Below are positions 30,559 through 41,605 of a stretch of DNA of 64,000 nt, in pieces. The translations under genes and the position numbers were made by a program. This stretch comes from Bactericera cockerelli (lineage: Eukaryota; Arthropoda; Insecta; Hemiptera; Triozidae), in NCBI GenBank assembly GCA_024516035.1, contig CM044961.1, forward strand, positions 33,306,853 to 33,370,852. The letters are read 5' to 3'. The notes below the pieces were generated by a model that made no database searches, was not told the origin of the DNA, and saw nothing but the letters and a program-made list of their open reading frames with translations. Each line of letters begins with the position of its first letter. Position 1 is the stretch's first letter.

Positions 30559-30747
30559 CATTTGCCGTGACGTGGGCAGACCCTGACTCTTCTGGTAGTC
30601 ATTCCACACCACCTCATTGAGTTTCATCTGCTCCTCTTGTGTCAGCTCGGAGAAGGGCCGGGTCGCGTCTATTTGTTGCAGACTGATCTTGGGCTCCGTC
30701 AGGACCAGCTGATCCCACCAGCACTCCTTGGCTTTCTCTAGGTGAAA
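30559..30747 (-). CDS. NUDCD3-like co-chaperone, penultimate coding exon
   Basis: 189 bp, 63 codons, phase 0 at both ends: acceptor TTCCAG before 30747, donor ATG|GTAATC after 30559. It encodes the end of the CS (NudC) domain and the following helix: HLEKAKECWWDQL at residues 2-14, EPKISLQQID at 18-27, and QKSQGLPTS at 52-60. Trp-Trp followed by a leucine and the Gln-Lys...Gly-(Leu/Lys)-Pro-x-Ser block are typical of NUDC and NUDCD3; the next exon settles on NUDCD3. GC content is well above the flanks. Upstream exons should lie to the right, probably beyond the gap. A degraded copy lies at 59742-59917. Confidence 0.88.
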
Positions 30748-30820
30748 CTGGAACGATTATTATTACTATTATTATTTTAACCCCGGGGAATTCCCTCATA
30801 TGGTGAGTCATCCTGTAAGA

Positions 30821-30967
30821 TACCGACCTCAGTAGCTTGATCGATAAGGCGGTGAACTTGTAACCTGGAGGTCGGTGGTTCAAGTCCTGGTTTCAGCGTA
30901 GATTTAGTAAAGCGTGTTTGACTAGTTGTGACATCACGGAAGTGATTAACACAAATATGATAACTTA
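30821..30967 (+). repeat. S2 SINE
   Basis: Head ACCGACCTCAGTAGCTTGAT, B-box GGTTCAAGTCCTGG, end GATAACTTACTA. A CTCTAGGTGAA word at the exon edge (30736-30746) and again near 30986-30996 may be its target duplication. Confidence 0.85.
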
Positions 30968-31177
30968 CTATTATAATTTTTTCCTCTAGGTGAATCTAAA
31001 AAAGATTATTATTATTATTATTTTGCCTCTAGGTGTAAATCTTTTTTTTCTAGAGAAGGGGAAAATTTGCATCAAACACCGGTAAGTTCCCGTGAGCCAG
31101 AGAGAAGTTTTATTTACCGTCTAAAAACCCCTTCATTTATCAGTTATTTTTTTATTTATGCCCTGGAACCGCCGTGT

Positions 31178-31285
31178 GGCATTAGCACCGCCCTTGATCA
31201 AGTTTTGTTTTATTTCAATTTCTATGTAAATATTCTATGTACCTACTTTATTGTAAATAAAACTTGATCCAACATGTTTAATAAT
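31178..31285 (+). repeat. Repeat with TGGCATTAGCACCGC start
   Basis: Second copy of 29328-29425. Confidence 0.6.
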
Positions 31286-31691
31286 AATTTTAATTTTTAA
31301 TTTTCACGAAGTACCTTATTCAATAAATAAATGAGGTTTGTACTTTGCCTCTAGGTAAATCCTGAAGAATTATTATTAATTTTAAGATGAGTGTTTTACA
31401 GTGTTTTTTGTGTGTGTGTTTTTTTTTTTTAAATTGTACATAAGAAGTCCCCAAGATGGATTGATGATATTTCATTGATAAAAATACCGTGTATAGTACG
31501 AGCAGGGAAAAAAACACTTTGTACTATTAATATCAAATATGTATTGTGAAACTAAGAGAAAAAAAATTGTAATAATAAATACGATAATAATTATTACACA
31601 TTAACTTGGTTGAGGGGCATGGACAACATCAAAACAATTTAGTATACAGTCAAACCTGAATGTAAGAGAAAATTTTTCACGTAAAATAACC
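31286..31691. other. AT-rich spacer
   Basis: A TG/T-rich run at 31400-31432; nothing else recognised. Confidence 0.3.
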
Positions 31692-31929
31692 TCTATCTTA
31701 ATATATAAATGTCAAAGTCACTGACTGACCACTGACTGATCATCGCTCTACAGCCCAAACCCTAAGTCCTAGGAAGCTGAAATTTGGTAGGTAGCTTTGT
31801 CTTATAGTCTAGATGTGCAATAAGACGGGATTTTTCGAAATTCCCACTACAACACCTGCCATTGGCGAAAAAGGATTTTTTGCTTTCACGGCCATGCCTC
31901 GGCCCGCAAAGCGGGCGACAGCCCGCTAG
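31692..31929 (+). mobile_element. Short Helitron-like non-autonomous element
   Basis: Starts TCTATCTTAATATATAAATG and ends CTAG before T. A perfect hairpin GCCCGC-AAA-GCGGGC lies about 10 bp before the end, as Helitron 3' ends have. The base before the start is C, not the expected A, so the left edge is uncertain. Confidence 0.5.
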
Positions 31930-32157
31930 TTAGGTATATAAGGTGAAATAACTTCTACATTACGAGAAGAAAAAAAAATCTGGTTCCCTTCACTTTTTTT
32001 ATATCCCTGTTTCACTGTATCTTACACTTTCCACAAAATAAAAAGAACAGTCAAACCTGGATATAAGAGAACATTTTCCAAGTCCAATTTACCTCTCTAT
32101 AAAGAGAAACCTGGATATAAGAGAAAAAAAATCTGGTCCCTTCAGTTTTCTTATAAC

Positions 32158-32257
32158 NNNNNNNNNNNNNNNNNNNNNNNNNNNNNNNNNNNNNNNNNNN
32201 NNNNNNNNNNNNNNNNNNNNNNNNNNNNNNNNNNNNNNNNNNNNNNNNNNNNNNNNN
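32158..32257. other. Assembly gap (100 N)
   Basis: Exactly 100 N, the conventional length for a gap of unknown size. The right flank starts an inverted repeat whose partner ends near 34637, which may explain the break. Confidence 0.99.
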
Positions 32258-32582
32258 AAAGTTTCGAGTGCTTTTAGTTATGCAATGTAGGGGCAAGATA
32301 ACGCTTTTTGCTATATTTGTTCTTTTCTCTTGAAAACGGTAGATTATACAAACAAGTTTAGGGAATCAAATCTGTTTTAAACTAAATAAACAGAAAAAAT
32401 ACTTATTAGGCTTCAATCGTTACGAGCAACTGATTTTGAATTACACGTGAAAATATTGTTTTGACTGACTCAAAAGTCTAGAGACATGCAAAAGAGACAC
32501 CTAAACTTGGGAAATTATTATTTTAGGAAAGTATTGTCGTAATTACCACTTAATTTTAGACTTAACGTCATAACCTCCACTA

Positions 32583-32800
32583 TGTTATTGTTATGTCCAG
32601 CTTGGCTACAGCTGGGGGAGTGACGGAATCTATCCAACTTAAGTAGAAAAGGTCACTCGTTCTGAAGCACATCTTTCTTTGTGCGATCATTGGGCTTTTT
32701 CTTTATGATTCATTAAACCCTTGTGAAAATGAAAGCTAGTCTTACTTGATAGGGCTGGCTAGTCTGTTCTCTGTTTATAATCGTGTAACGAAACACTGGT
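32583..32800 (-). repeat. S9 repeat
   Basis: Matches 44470-44706 in the opposite orientation (CCAGCTTGGCTACAGCTGG; CTGTTCTCTGTTTATA). Confidence 0.65.
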
Positions 32801-33562
32801 ATTGCCCTGTCTACGGTTCCCTAGCCAGACATCTCCATGTTATTAATGGTTTTGTGTGTTGAGGTAAAACTTAGTTTCATAGGACGGTATATTCTGGCGT
32901 AAGTACTTTTTGGCTTGTTCGAATGAAGCCATTCCATGCCTTCACACCACTATCAGTTAATGACGATGCTGTCACTAATAGTTTTACTTGCCTCTCTTTT
33001 AGTTGTAAAATAACATAAAATAATAATTAACACGGGACACGGATGGAACCCAGAACATGCCTCCTGGGCTCTTATGACTAGGGTTTTCGGTCGACACATA
33101 ACACTTGTAATATTTGATTCGCCGTAGGTGAGCCACATTTTTCAAAGGCTTTCTTTTATCGCAACATAGGACCAGTCGATTTTCTATCGATCTTTTGGAA
33201 AATATGAAAGAGTACAGCACACGGGCATCAGGAGCAATTTCTGTGCAACGAAACAATTCGTGGCGCCTAAGCCGACTGAGTGCAACAATTGCAACATATT
33301 GTTGCGCAACGATATAATGTTGCAGTCTTTCTTTAGGACCAAATGGGATTGAACCCCACTGACATCGGAAGCAATGTCTAAGTCAATAGTATTCATTTGT
33401 TCTTTTCTAATGGATTTTTTTTTCTTTGTATTTTTAATCCTGGATAAGTTAATTATAATCCAGGATAAGCTTGCTGAACTGACATTATTGGCTCAGTCTT
33501 CGTCCTAGGGCTAAATGAGGTAAACAGGATAAGAGTTAACATAAGCTAAACTGTCCTTCAAG
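32801..33562. other. Mostly unique, one tRNA-like block
   Basis: 33335-33395 on the minus strand contains GGGGTTCAATCCCATTTGG, a B-box-like word. No gene recognised; the open frames here lack coding character. Confidence 0.35.
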
Positions 33563-33863
33563 CCAGCCTCCGTGGCGTAATGGTTGTGACTACTGCCCGT
33601 AGTCCAGAGTTCCCGAAGTCAACTCCCGGTTGGAGCAGACTTTTTGACGAAAATTCTGTTCCATTCAAACACGTGAGACTGGTATTTCCGGCTCTACCCA
33701 GACTGGGTGAGGTTAATGTGGGTAGCTGGTACGATTCCCAGCGAATGGAGGGTAAAACCCCCATCCTGACTATCTCAGTCAGGACGTTAAAACCAAATAG
33801 AATCAACTGGTCACAATAGATCTAATTAGGTCACTTGCAACCAGGTCAGATAATAATAATAAA
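33563..33863 (+). repeat. S3 SINE with 15-bp target duplication
   Basis: Head CCAGCCTCCGTGGCGTAATG, B-box-like AGTCAACTCCCGG, shared core, S3 tail, (TAA)n end. AAACTGTCCTTCAAG stands on both sides (33548-33562, 33864-33878). This is the clearest full-length S3 copy. Confidence 0.93.
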
Positions 33864-34130
33864 AAACTGTCCTTCAAGTCGGGTTGTAGTGCGCTGTGTT
33901 TGGTTAAAACTTCGACTTGAGGGCGTGTTTGGCTTATGTTAGCTTTAATTTTGTTTCATAATTTGGTCCAAAGAACCTATTGATTATGACCCGGAAGTCT
34001 TCGAATCTCGACAATTATGTATTATCTACGATTCTACATACATTGTCCGTTCTAGGGATGGCATGGATGTAAGTTTGTGTCTCCAAAGAAATGCGAAAGC
34101 AATCCCAGGGAAGTAAATGTTTTAAAAGAG

Positions 34131-34327
34131 TCTGTTCTGGTAGCTCATTGGTAAAGGCATCTACAGTTCGTGGGTTCAAAACAAAATCCAGCAAGGACAT
34201 GACAAGTTATCCTCCCATTTGGCATTTTTACCACATAATAACATGTCTTGGGCTTACTGCTGGAATAATGGGACTTTAACAGTCCTCAACGAGCAGTATA
34301 AATAAGGTGATATTATTAATATTATTA
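34131..34327 (+). repeat. S4 SINE
   Basis: TCTGGTAGCTCATTGGTAAA head, diverged B-box GGGTTCAAAACAAAATCC, end GGTGATATTATTAATATTA. Confidence 0.8.
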
Positions 34328-34795
34328 AAAAAGTAGAGCCCTAACTACAAGTTAAGGTACTGATTAACTTAAAACCATTTATGTTTAGATAATAGGTACG
34401 TAATGGGTCGCATAACCCGTATTTCTCTCTATGTTTATAGTTTTCGACCTTTATCTTAAAATCAGTAGATCAATACAAAATAAGTTATAAAACAAAAATT
34501 GTTCTTCGTTTAAATCAAAAAATATTTTAGTATAAGAAGTATTTTTGTGTGGTGCATTGTTTTCAAGTAATAAGCACAATAATCACAAAAAATGTTATCT
34601 TGCCCCTAAATTGCATAACTAAAAGCACTCGAAACTTTAAGCTCGTGGTGGAGACTGAAGATGTTAAAATATTTTTATGAAATTTTAAGGGATTAATCTA
34701 CTCATCAATACGAAACTTTTGAGACCCCAGGCGTTTTGAAATTCGAAAAAAAAATTCTCCGCTCTATACATTCGCTCCGGCCTATTGCGGAACGA
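34328..34795. other. AT-rich, right arm of the inverted-repeat unit
   Basis: Includes the right arm ending at 34637. No gene. Confidence 0.35.
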
Positions 34796-34880
34796 GCCGT
34801 CAAAAAATAAAATTGTATTCTAAATTTGCTTACAGTAGCTGTTTGTAAGGGATACCTTTCGATGCACTCGTGTTGAAGTT
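34796..34880 (+). repeat. S5 SINE fragment
   Basis: TTGTATTCTAAATTTGC and GTTTGTAAGGGATACC from the S5 middle part. Confidence 0.6.
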
Positions 34881-34934
34881 GCTCGAAATGTGACATCGGA
34901 AGCACATACATACCTGTGAACAAAAATAGAAATA

Positions 34935-35160
34935 ATTAAGCTATTGGTAACTATAATGGGTTGGGTGGAAGAGATTTCCACAGCAATAACCCCACCCGTC
35001 CTAATCTAGGACGTTAAATCAACGAAAATCGTTGGCGTTAGGAAGGGCATCCAGCCGTAAAAAATGTGCCAAAACCAATCAACCTCAACCATGAGGTTAA
35101 ACAACGTCGACCCCGCTTGAGCGAGATAAGACAGATTAAAAGAAGAAGAAGAAGAATAAA
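34935..35160 (+). repeat. LINE-type 3' end with GAA tail
   Basis: GGGTTGGGTGGAAGAGAT, then GGAAGGGCATCCAGCCGTAA, then CTTGAGCGAGATAAGACAG and (GAA)n. This arrangement resembles 3' tails of arthropod non-LTR elements; no coding part is attached. Confidence 0.45.
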
Positions 35161-35661
35161 ATGGAAAATAGTCCAGGGAAAACAATTTCCTGACTACTGT
35201 CGGGAAATGAAAGGTAGGCAACAGTAAGCTAGGAAAATGCTCTCACATTGAAAGGAATCTTTTCTTCAAGGTCATCACACGCACTTTCAAGGTCACTTAA
35301 TATTAAATAAGTTAAACTAATGTTCCAAGGTCATTTAATGTTTCATCTATAAATCATTGTCGATAAAAGGCATAAACCATGCTGTCAGGAAGGGTTGAAT
35401 AGTGGCTATTGCCTTCGGCACACAACCAACCCACTCCTTAGATATCTAAGCGAGCACCTAGCATAGTATGCAAAACCTGTTTCTAATGCCAAAGGCCATA
35501 TTGCAACATTATTGTAACTAGCTAGCTATACATAAATATTATGAAATAATTCTGTAAAAAAAAAAAGTTTTTAGTAAATAATTATATCCTGATCTAGTTC
35601 CATTTCCCCTATGGGGAGAAATAGAGAGTTGGAAGGAGCATTTAAGGTTTTTTTTTATATA
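35161..35661. other. No recognised feature
   Basis: A GGAAGGGTTGAATAGTGGC / TATTGCCTTCGGCACACAA stretch near 35389 may be related to the LINE tail. Confidence 0.3.
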
Positions 35662-35935
35662 TAAAGATGAGTGTTTCACAGCCTCTTTTTATTTCGTAGC
35701 CATGAAACACCAGCTCCTGTAGACTCTTATGGTCTGTGTTGTAGCCTGCGCATCCCGTAGTATGCCTCCCCTCTGATGGGCGAGAAGTGACACAATACTT
35801 CCCATTTGGGTGCTGGGTCAACACGAGCACACCGGAAGGAATCTCTTTTTCCCTTACTAACAACTGTATTTGTCGACTCGGGGGATCGAACCTTCCGCAT
35901 AGCAAGCGAGTGCCGAATTACTGAGTTAATCGCGA
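35662..35935 (-). repeat. S5 SINE
   Basis: Minus strand body is complete. The head is damaged (B-box region GGTTCGATCCCCC) and lacks several bases near 35885. Confidence 0.8.
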
Positions 35936-36409
35936 TCTGTAAGCAATATTTAAAGTGCTTTCTTTTTGAGCATACAATTGTTCATGTCTTTTTTTTAACA
36001 GTGTTAAACCAATAAAAATCAATTTATTGATAGATTTGGCATATTTTATTGAGTCAGTAGAGAAAAGGTCTGTTTAACTTTGTAAGCAAGAAAAAATATT
36101 CGTTTTATTCAAAATATTTATAGGTATTTGTTTTACTCAAAATATATACTTTTTTAATTCGATTAAACATGACAGAAAAAAACATGTAAAAATCCCATAA
36201 ATGCAAAAATATTTGTTTCTTCAAAATATTTATTTTTAAAATATACGTTTTATTTGCTTTTTTTCGAATTATTTTATTCCTCTTCACTTGTTTTTTAAAA
36301 AAAATACGCTTCAACTTAACACATATTTGATTGCACATCATCTGGACATGCAAAAACATCGATAGAGACTTCAAGGTGCGTTCACTATATGGCATTCCAA
36401 ACCTATATC
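35936..36409. other. AT-rich spacer
   Basis: TTTTT/AAAAA-rich, with AAAATATTTAT repeats at 36110-36235. No gene. Confidence 0.35.
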
Positions 36410-36570
36410 AGGTAAAAGTTGGATTAGAGAGAGTATATGCAGCTGGACATACCGGGACAGAGAATGCTCGGAAGTTAGGCCTTGAAATGCAAGAGATTAT
36501 ACAGTTAGAGTATGCAGTTAAAGGGTTGGGTGGAAGAGATTGCCATAGGCAATAACCCCGCCCTTTAGTT
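36410..36570 (+). repeat. Possible LINE 3' fragment
   Basis: GGGTTGGGTGGAAGAGATTG and CAATAACCCCGCCC match 34958-35000. The short open frame before it (to 36555) could be the end of a reverse-transcriptase ORF, but no motif proves it. Confidence 0.35.
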
Positions 36571-36707
36571 AGGACATTTATGTTTTTATATATTCTTCTA
36601 TTCTTTTTCATTTTTATTGTATAATTATACTGTTTCCATATTTTTCATTGTTAAAATAATTATTTGTTTTGCACATAATTATGTCCATTTATATCTAATA
36701 AAATGTA

Positions 36708-36732
36708 TAATAATAATAATAATAATAATAAT
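36708..36732. repeat. (TAA)n microsatellite
   Basis: About eight TAA units. Confidence 0.9.
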
Positions 36733-36792
36733 TAGAGTAGGATAAAGGGAGAGAGAGGGGAGGCGTAGGGGGTGAGTAGGGAGAGGGGAGGA

Positions 36793-36990
36793 CAAGGCGT
36801 TGAATGCACCGGTTCTCGTAGGATCACCGAAGTTTAGCAACGTCCAGCGAGATGAAGACTTCGTGATGCTCGCATTCCTGCTCAACCCATCAGGCTGGGT
36901 GAGGTTAATGTGGGTAGCAGGTCTGTGAGTTTCCTGCGAATCGAGGGTAACACCCCCGTCGTGGTATGACCATGCAGTTGGAAAACGACG
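36793..36990 (+). repeat. S6 (5S-derived) SINE
   Basis: GGCGTTGAATGCACCGGTTC, ATCACCGAAGTTTAGCAACG, then core and GCAGTTGGAAAACGACG. The 5S head is among the better ones. Confidence 0.85.
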
Positions 36991-37586
36991 TAAATGCACT
37001 CTGATTGGTTGATTTGAACGATATACCTATAATAACCAATCAGTGTGCGCTGTGTGACGTGTGCTTTAAGAAGATGAACGCCATCTCATGATGATGACGG
37101 TAATTGGCTCAACCAATATTATAAACATGTGTCACTGACTCACGTTGATGCTGTAGTAAAATTTGAATAAGTGTTGAAAGAAATGTTAATCGAACACTAA
37201 AGAAAGATGTTTATGTAAAACATCAAGTCAAGTGTGATGTCCTGATTGTTATGATGTTAGCATAAATAAACAAACTCATTCGCATCTTGAAATATAGTTA
37301 TTTGTATATCTATATCCAAAGCAGTGCTGTGTTGCTTGAGCTGCCTATGCGATAACCAAGTGCGGGACCGGAGCTAGTGTCTAATAGATAATTAGAAAAT
37401 AACGAGAGACCAGGCTAGATCGCTTCGGCTGTTGGTCCGGGCTCCAGGTTTGGTATAATGACCAATAACTATCCACTGCCCGCTGCTGCAGTGCTGTTAT
37501 GCTCGCGGTTCAACGACCAGTGGCCAGCATGGGCCAGGCATGGCATCAAGTCGGGCAGGAGGTGGGATAGGAAGGGCTGATGGTGT
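36991..37586. other. Unique stretch, possible solo LTR
   Basis: A GATTGGTT/AACCAATC inverted pair spans 37003-37043. From 37172 TGTTGAAAGAAATGTTAATC starts like the copia LTR, but no clear end or target duplication was found. Confidence 0.3.
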
Positions 37587-37734
37587 TATCATATTTGTGT
37601 TAATCACTTAGGTACGTGATATCACAACTACTCAAACTGGCTTTACTAAATCTACGCTGAAACCGGGACTTGAACCACCGACCTCCAGGTTACAAAGTCC
37701 GCCGCCTTATCGATCAAGCTACTGAGGTCGCTGT
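37587..37734 (-). repeat. S2 SINE with 15-bp target duplication
   Basis: AAGGGCTGATGGTGT stands on both sides (37572-37586, 37735-37749). Minus strand head with CTTGATCGATAAGGCGGCGG, B-box GGTTCAAGTCCCGG, end ATGATAAC. Confidence 0.9.
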
Positions 37735-37770
37735 AAGGGCTGATGGTGTCTGATACAAGGCCGGGAAGCC

Positions 37771-38140
37771 ACTCAGAGCAATATTTTTACCTGAGAGCAA
37801 TATTTTTAAAAATGGCGGACAACGGAAAGTATTGTTTTGTCTAAGAGCAATATTTTTAAAAATGGCGGACAACGGAAAATATTATTTTGTCTAAGAGCAA
37901 TATTTTTAAAAATGGCGGACAATGGAAAATATTATTTTGTCTGAGAGCAATATTTTTAAAAATGGCGGACAACGGAAAGTATTATTTTTGTCTTGAGAGA
38001 ACAATATTTTTAAAAATGGCGGACAATGGAAACTATTTTTTTGCCTGAGAGCAATATTTTTAAAAATGGCGGACAATGGAAAATATTATTTTGTCTGAGA
38101 GCAATATTATTAAAAATGGCGGACAATGGAAACTATTTGC
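37771..38140. repeat. 54-bp minisatellite, 7 units
   Basis: Units share GAGCAATATTTTTAAAAATG and GCGGACAA(C/T)GGAAA. Spacing is 50-56 bp. Confidence 0.88.
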
Positions 38141-38907
38141 AACCAGATCGCGATAGAAGAGAAACATATTCGTTCTATTCACTTTATTTGTTTTATTTTC
38201 GATTTTTTTTTTATCCCCATTATTATATTCACATAGAAGAAGAAAATATATTCACATAAAAAAATACGCTTTTAGTTTACACGTTCAGGTACCGTTGAAA
38301 AAAGATGCGTTATTCACAGCCGTCTTTATTTGGTGGCCATGAAAGAGCAGCTACATAGCTCAACCCTAGAATTTTGGTAACATAATTTAGAACCACCCTG
38401 TATATTTGATAGAACTGTAAATAAAATCTGTGTTAAATCTCGGTATTAAATCTGAGTGTATATATCCAATATGTATTAAATCTGAGTGTATCTGTATATA
38501 GCCAATATGTAAATAACATAGCCAATATCTAAATAACAAATTACACATCCATACATGAGAACAATTTTACAAGTATAGAAAACAAACCATCTTATTTCAA
38601 ACAAATAGTTGATCCTAGCTGGATGATCTCATGATCTAGGATCATTATTACTCACTACTGAGAGGCTGCATCGATATTTCAGTTAGATTAGCATAACACG
38701 TCATCTTGTGGAGAATTCCATTGAAACATCAGACTCTATCAGACTTAAAACAAGCAATAGTAGATAAGCAGACTCTATCAGACTTAAAACAAGCGAAAAG
38801 CATGAAAATCATAAGATCAACAAAAACATTGAGTTTAAAATTTCTACTTATTTCTTTTTTACAAATTAATTACGTCTTTTTGTAATTATTCTTTTTCCTT
38901 TCGAATG
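38141..38907. other. No recognised feature
   Basis: AT-rich. CAGACTCTATCAGACTTAAA occurs twice near 38731 and 38770. Leads directly into copy A'. Confidence 0.4.
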
Positions 38908-39369
38908 CTAAAGACTTACTGAAAAATAATCATCTCTTTTTCTTTCAATAATCTTTAAAGAAAAAATAATTAAAACAGATTATAATTCAAATTTAATTAT
39001 GAAACCTTTACAAATGACAAGAGCATGTTTCGAAGATGAAATAATGCGAATCTCAGATAAAGTTCATTTGATCACCTTGTCTCAGAGATTTGCAAGTTTT
39101 CGTCAAGGTCAAATTCTTGGAGACACTTTAGTTAATCATGAAGGCTTCAAGAATTAGATAAAAGATCACAAACAAGAATAAATTAAATACCTAGATCTAT
39201 TTTAAGAAGCCATGACACCGGAGCTACTGTAGACGCTTGTGGTTTAGCTTGCCCATCCCGAACTAATAAGTCCCTTTACTTTTAGCACTTGGATTGGTAT
39301 AAGTGGTTATTCTCTATGCTGGTAGGTAAATTATTGCAACATTATCAAGTCTTTTCACTTCATTTTAAC

Positions 39370-39492
39370 TCAAATTAACCTCATCTAGTCTGAGAGGGGC
39401 CGGGAACAGCCATCAGCATCACAAATGTTCGAAGTTGAATGGTCACCCATCAAAGTCCTAACCTCTCTGGATGTTACATAACGTCAGTGAGG
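39370..39492 (-). repeat. S6 SINE fragment
   Basis: Orthologue of 1497-1615. Confidence 0.7.
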
Positions 39493-39612
39493 ATGATTTT
39501 CTTTGCTAATTTCAATTTAGGTATAGGATTCATTAGGTACTTAGATAAGAGTAACATTTATTTGGTATTTTAGCCACGAGAGCATTTTTTTTATTTCTTA
39601 GTTAATTTGCAG

Positions 39613-39826
39613 GTTTTAACGTCCCTTTCAACTGAATGGTCATATCATGACGGGGGTTTTACTCTCCATTTGCAGGAAACTCACTAACCTGCTACTCACA
39701 TGAATCTCACCCAGCCTGGGTTGGGCCGGAATGCCAGCATCACGAAGTCTTCACCTCGCTGGACGTTGCTGGACTTTGGTGATCCTACGAGAATCGGTGC
39801 ATTCAACGCGACATCGACGCTGGCTA
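39613..39826 (-). repeat. S6 (5S-derived) SINE
   Basis: Orthologue of 1749-1973. Confidence 0.8.
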
Positions 39827-40137
39827 ATAATACTTTGAATGACTCTCTGTAACTTTCATTGACATTCGACGTAAAACGTCATTCATGCACAACATTCATT
39901 CAACATTCATTCAAAGCCAATCGTGCCGAGAACCTGTCTCCGTATGAATCCTTAACCCCGTTCCGTGTAATGTCGGGTTTCGCTATCGATGGTAATTTGC
40001 TTTAATTTAATTATTATTCTAAATTAATCTATTCCGTAATCTTTAATAGCTTCTCACAATACGAGTCAGCCTTGAAAAAAAAAAGATGCCTATTTTCATT
40101 AGATCTCTATTAATATTAATTTGTAAAGGTTAACTTA

Positions 40138-40277
40138 TGCCAGTGTCGATGGCGCGTTGAATGCACAGGTTCTCGTAGGATTATCGAAGTTAAGCGACGC
40201 CCAGCGAGGTGAAGACTTCGTGATGCTGGCATTCCGGCCCAACCCAGACCATGCAGTTGAAAGCGACATTAAACCAA
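40138..40277 (+). repeat. S6 SINE with core deleted
   Basis: 5S head as at 2277, but it jumps from CGGCCCAACCCAG to ACCATGCAGTTGAAAGCGAC, so the shared core is missing. Confidence 0.75.
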
Positions 40278-40306
40278 AATTAAAAAAAAAATTAACGTAT
40301 GATTTC

Positions 40307-40590
40307 TTAGTGATGAAGCACAAGGCCTCTTCACAATTTTTGTGAGTAGCTCAACAATACTAAGAGCTTCCTTTACTTTTTCCAATTGTTTTACATTATT
40401 CTTTATACTCTGGTAATGCCACCACTGGTCGTTACTCATACAAGTAACAACTCATTTTTCCTCACGAGGTAACAGTGGAGTTCTGAACATCCAAGTATAC
40501 AGAGCAGAAAAACTCCTGCCCTGCTGGGGATCGAACCCAGATCACGGTGCGTGCAAGCCTAGTGAGCTACTACCCCTCGACCACGGTGAC
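40307..40590 (-). repeat. S7 SINE
   Basis: Minus strand head GTCACCGTGGTCGAGGGGTA, B-box GGGTTCGATCCCC, body with AGTAACGACCAGTGGTGGC, then GAAGAGGCCTTGTGCTTC. A second copy is at 44165-44455. Absent from copy A. Confidence 0.75.
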
Positions 40591-41138
40591 TACCATGAAC
40601 CCTATGTGACCTATTATCTCTGGTTCGAATCTCTTCGCGGGTGAATTTCGTGAAAATGAGAATTATTTGCTATTTCTTTAATTATGATACTGTTACCTAC
40701 TACTATCAATGATAGGTGTTAAATCACGTCAGAGTTATGGATAGAACATAATAATTAGATATAGAAGGGCGTTATGAATGGGATAGAGTGACGGTTCAAC
40801 GCTTCCAAAAGTTTTGTCCATGGGGATGCGAGGAATTTTCGAAAGTAGGTATTAGGCATGGCAAAGAAGGCAAACTACTCTTTCTAAAATGTAAAATTGG
40901 GCTTCAATTTTCGTTAATTTTTTGAGAACCGCTGGGAGAGATCATTAAAGTTGTGTCAATTTCTCTGGCATTCCAATTTGTTTTGGCGCTGCGGAATCTG
41001 ACTAGAGATGGTATCTTCCCAAATTCCTTAACTATTTTTTTCCCAACATGAGGATAGATTTTTATAATTTATAAGGCATCAGAATTTAGGGCGTTCGAAT
41101 ATTAGTTATTGGTTAGGCGGACTTTTAACTACCGAGGT
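40591..41138. other. Spacer, second half specific to A'
   Basis: About 40785-41450 has no counterpart in copy A, where the flanks join near 3115. No gene or target duplication seen. Confidence 0.4.
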
Positions 41139-41385
41139 TAACATTGCGCGTCGATGGCACTAGATCTCGGTCCGTCACTGAAGTTAAGCAACGTCCAGCG
41201 AGGCTAGGATTAGTATGGGTGAGCATTCGAATTAATTCTTTCGTGATACTGCGGCTATTCCTTACCCCAGGACGGAGGCTAGGTGAGATTAATGTATTAG
41301 GTAGCTGGTTGCTGATTTTCCTGCGAATGGGGGATAAACCTCCGTTGTAATATGACCATGCAGTTGAAAGCGACGTTAACCGCAG
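41139..41385 (+). repeat. S6 (5S-derived) SINE, diverged
   Basis: CACTGAAGTTAAGCAACGTC, AGCGAGGCTAGGATTAGTAT, then a core-like GGTGAGATTAATG and GCAGTTGAAAGCGACGTTAA. Present only in copy A'. Confidence 0.75.
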
Positions 41386-41511
41386 GCTCTTTTCATAGGT
41401 ACAAATAACACTTTATGTGAAAAAACGTTTGCCTCTTTTTAGCTATAAAGTAATAAGTATACGAAGTATTATTGTATTGTTTAACATTATGTTACCTGAT
41501 ATTATAGAACA

Positions 41512-41605
41512 AGGCGGTATTCAGGATTTTTTTCGGGGGTCCAAAAATTAAAATTGGGGATGTTCATGAAATAACGAAGTTTTCGCCTATCTAAATACGG
41601 CCTTG
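41512..41605. mobile_element. MITE, short form
   Basis: Copy A' version of 3187-3441. Confidence 0.5.

Larger units (their letters stand above)
32258..34637. mobile_element. Inverted-repeat unit abutting the gap
   Basis: The first bases after the gap (AAAGTTTCGAGTGCTTTTAG) are the inverse of 34618-34637, and similarity continues inward for roughly 100 bp with divergence (GATAACGCTTTTTGC against CAAAAAATGTTATC). The left end is lost in the gap, so the class and target duplication cannot be judged. S9, S3 and S4 repeats lie inside. A second inverted pair, GTTAACATAAGC near 33537 and GCTTATGTTAGC near 33932, flanks the S3 SINE. Confidence 0.55.

Noticed and set aside
36331..36555. Reverse-transcriptase C-terminal ORF
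   Set aside because: The frame is short and has no diagnostic motif; only the downstream tail resembles another LINE-like end.
37172..37340. Solo LTR related to the copia
   Set aside because: Only the first dozen bases match the copia LTR; no matching end or target duplication was found.
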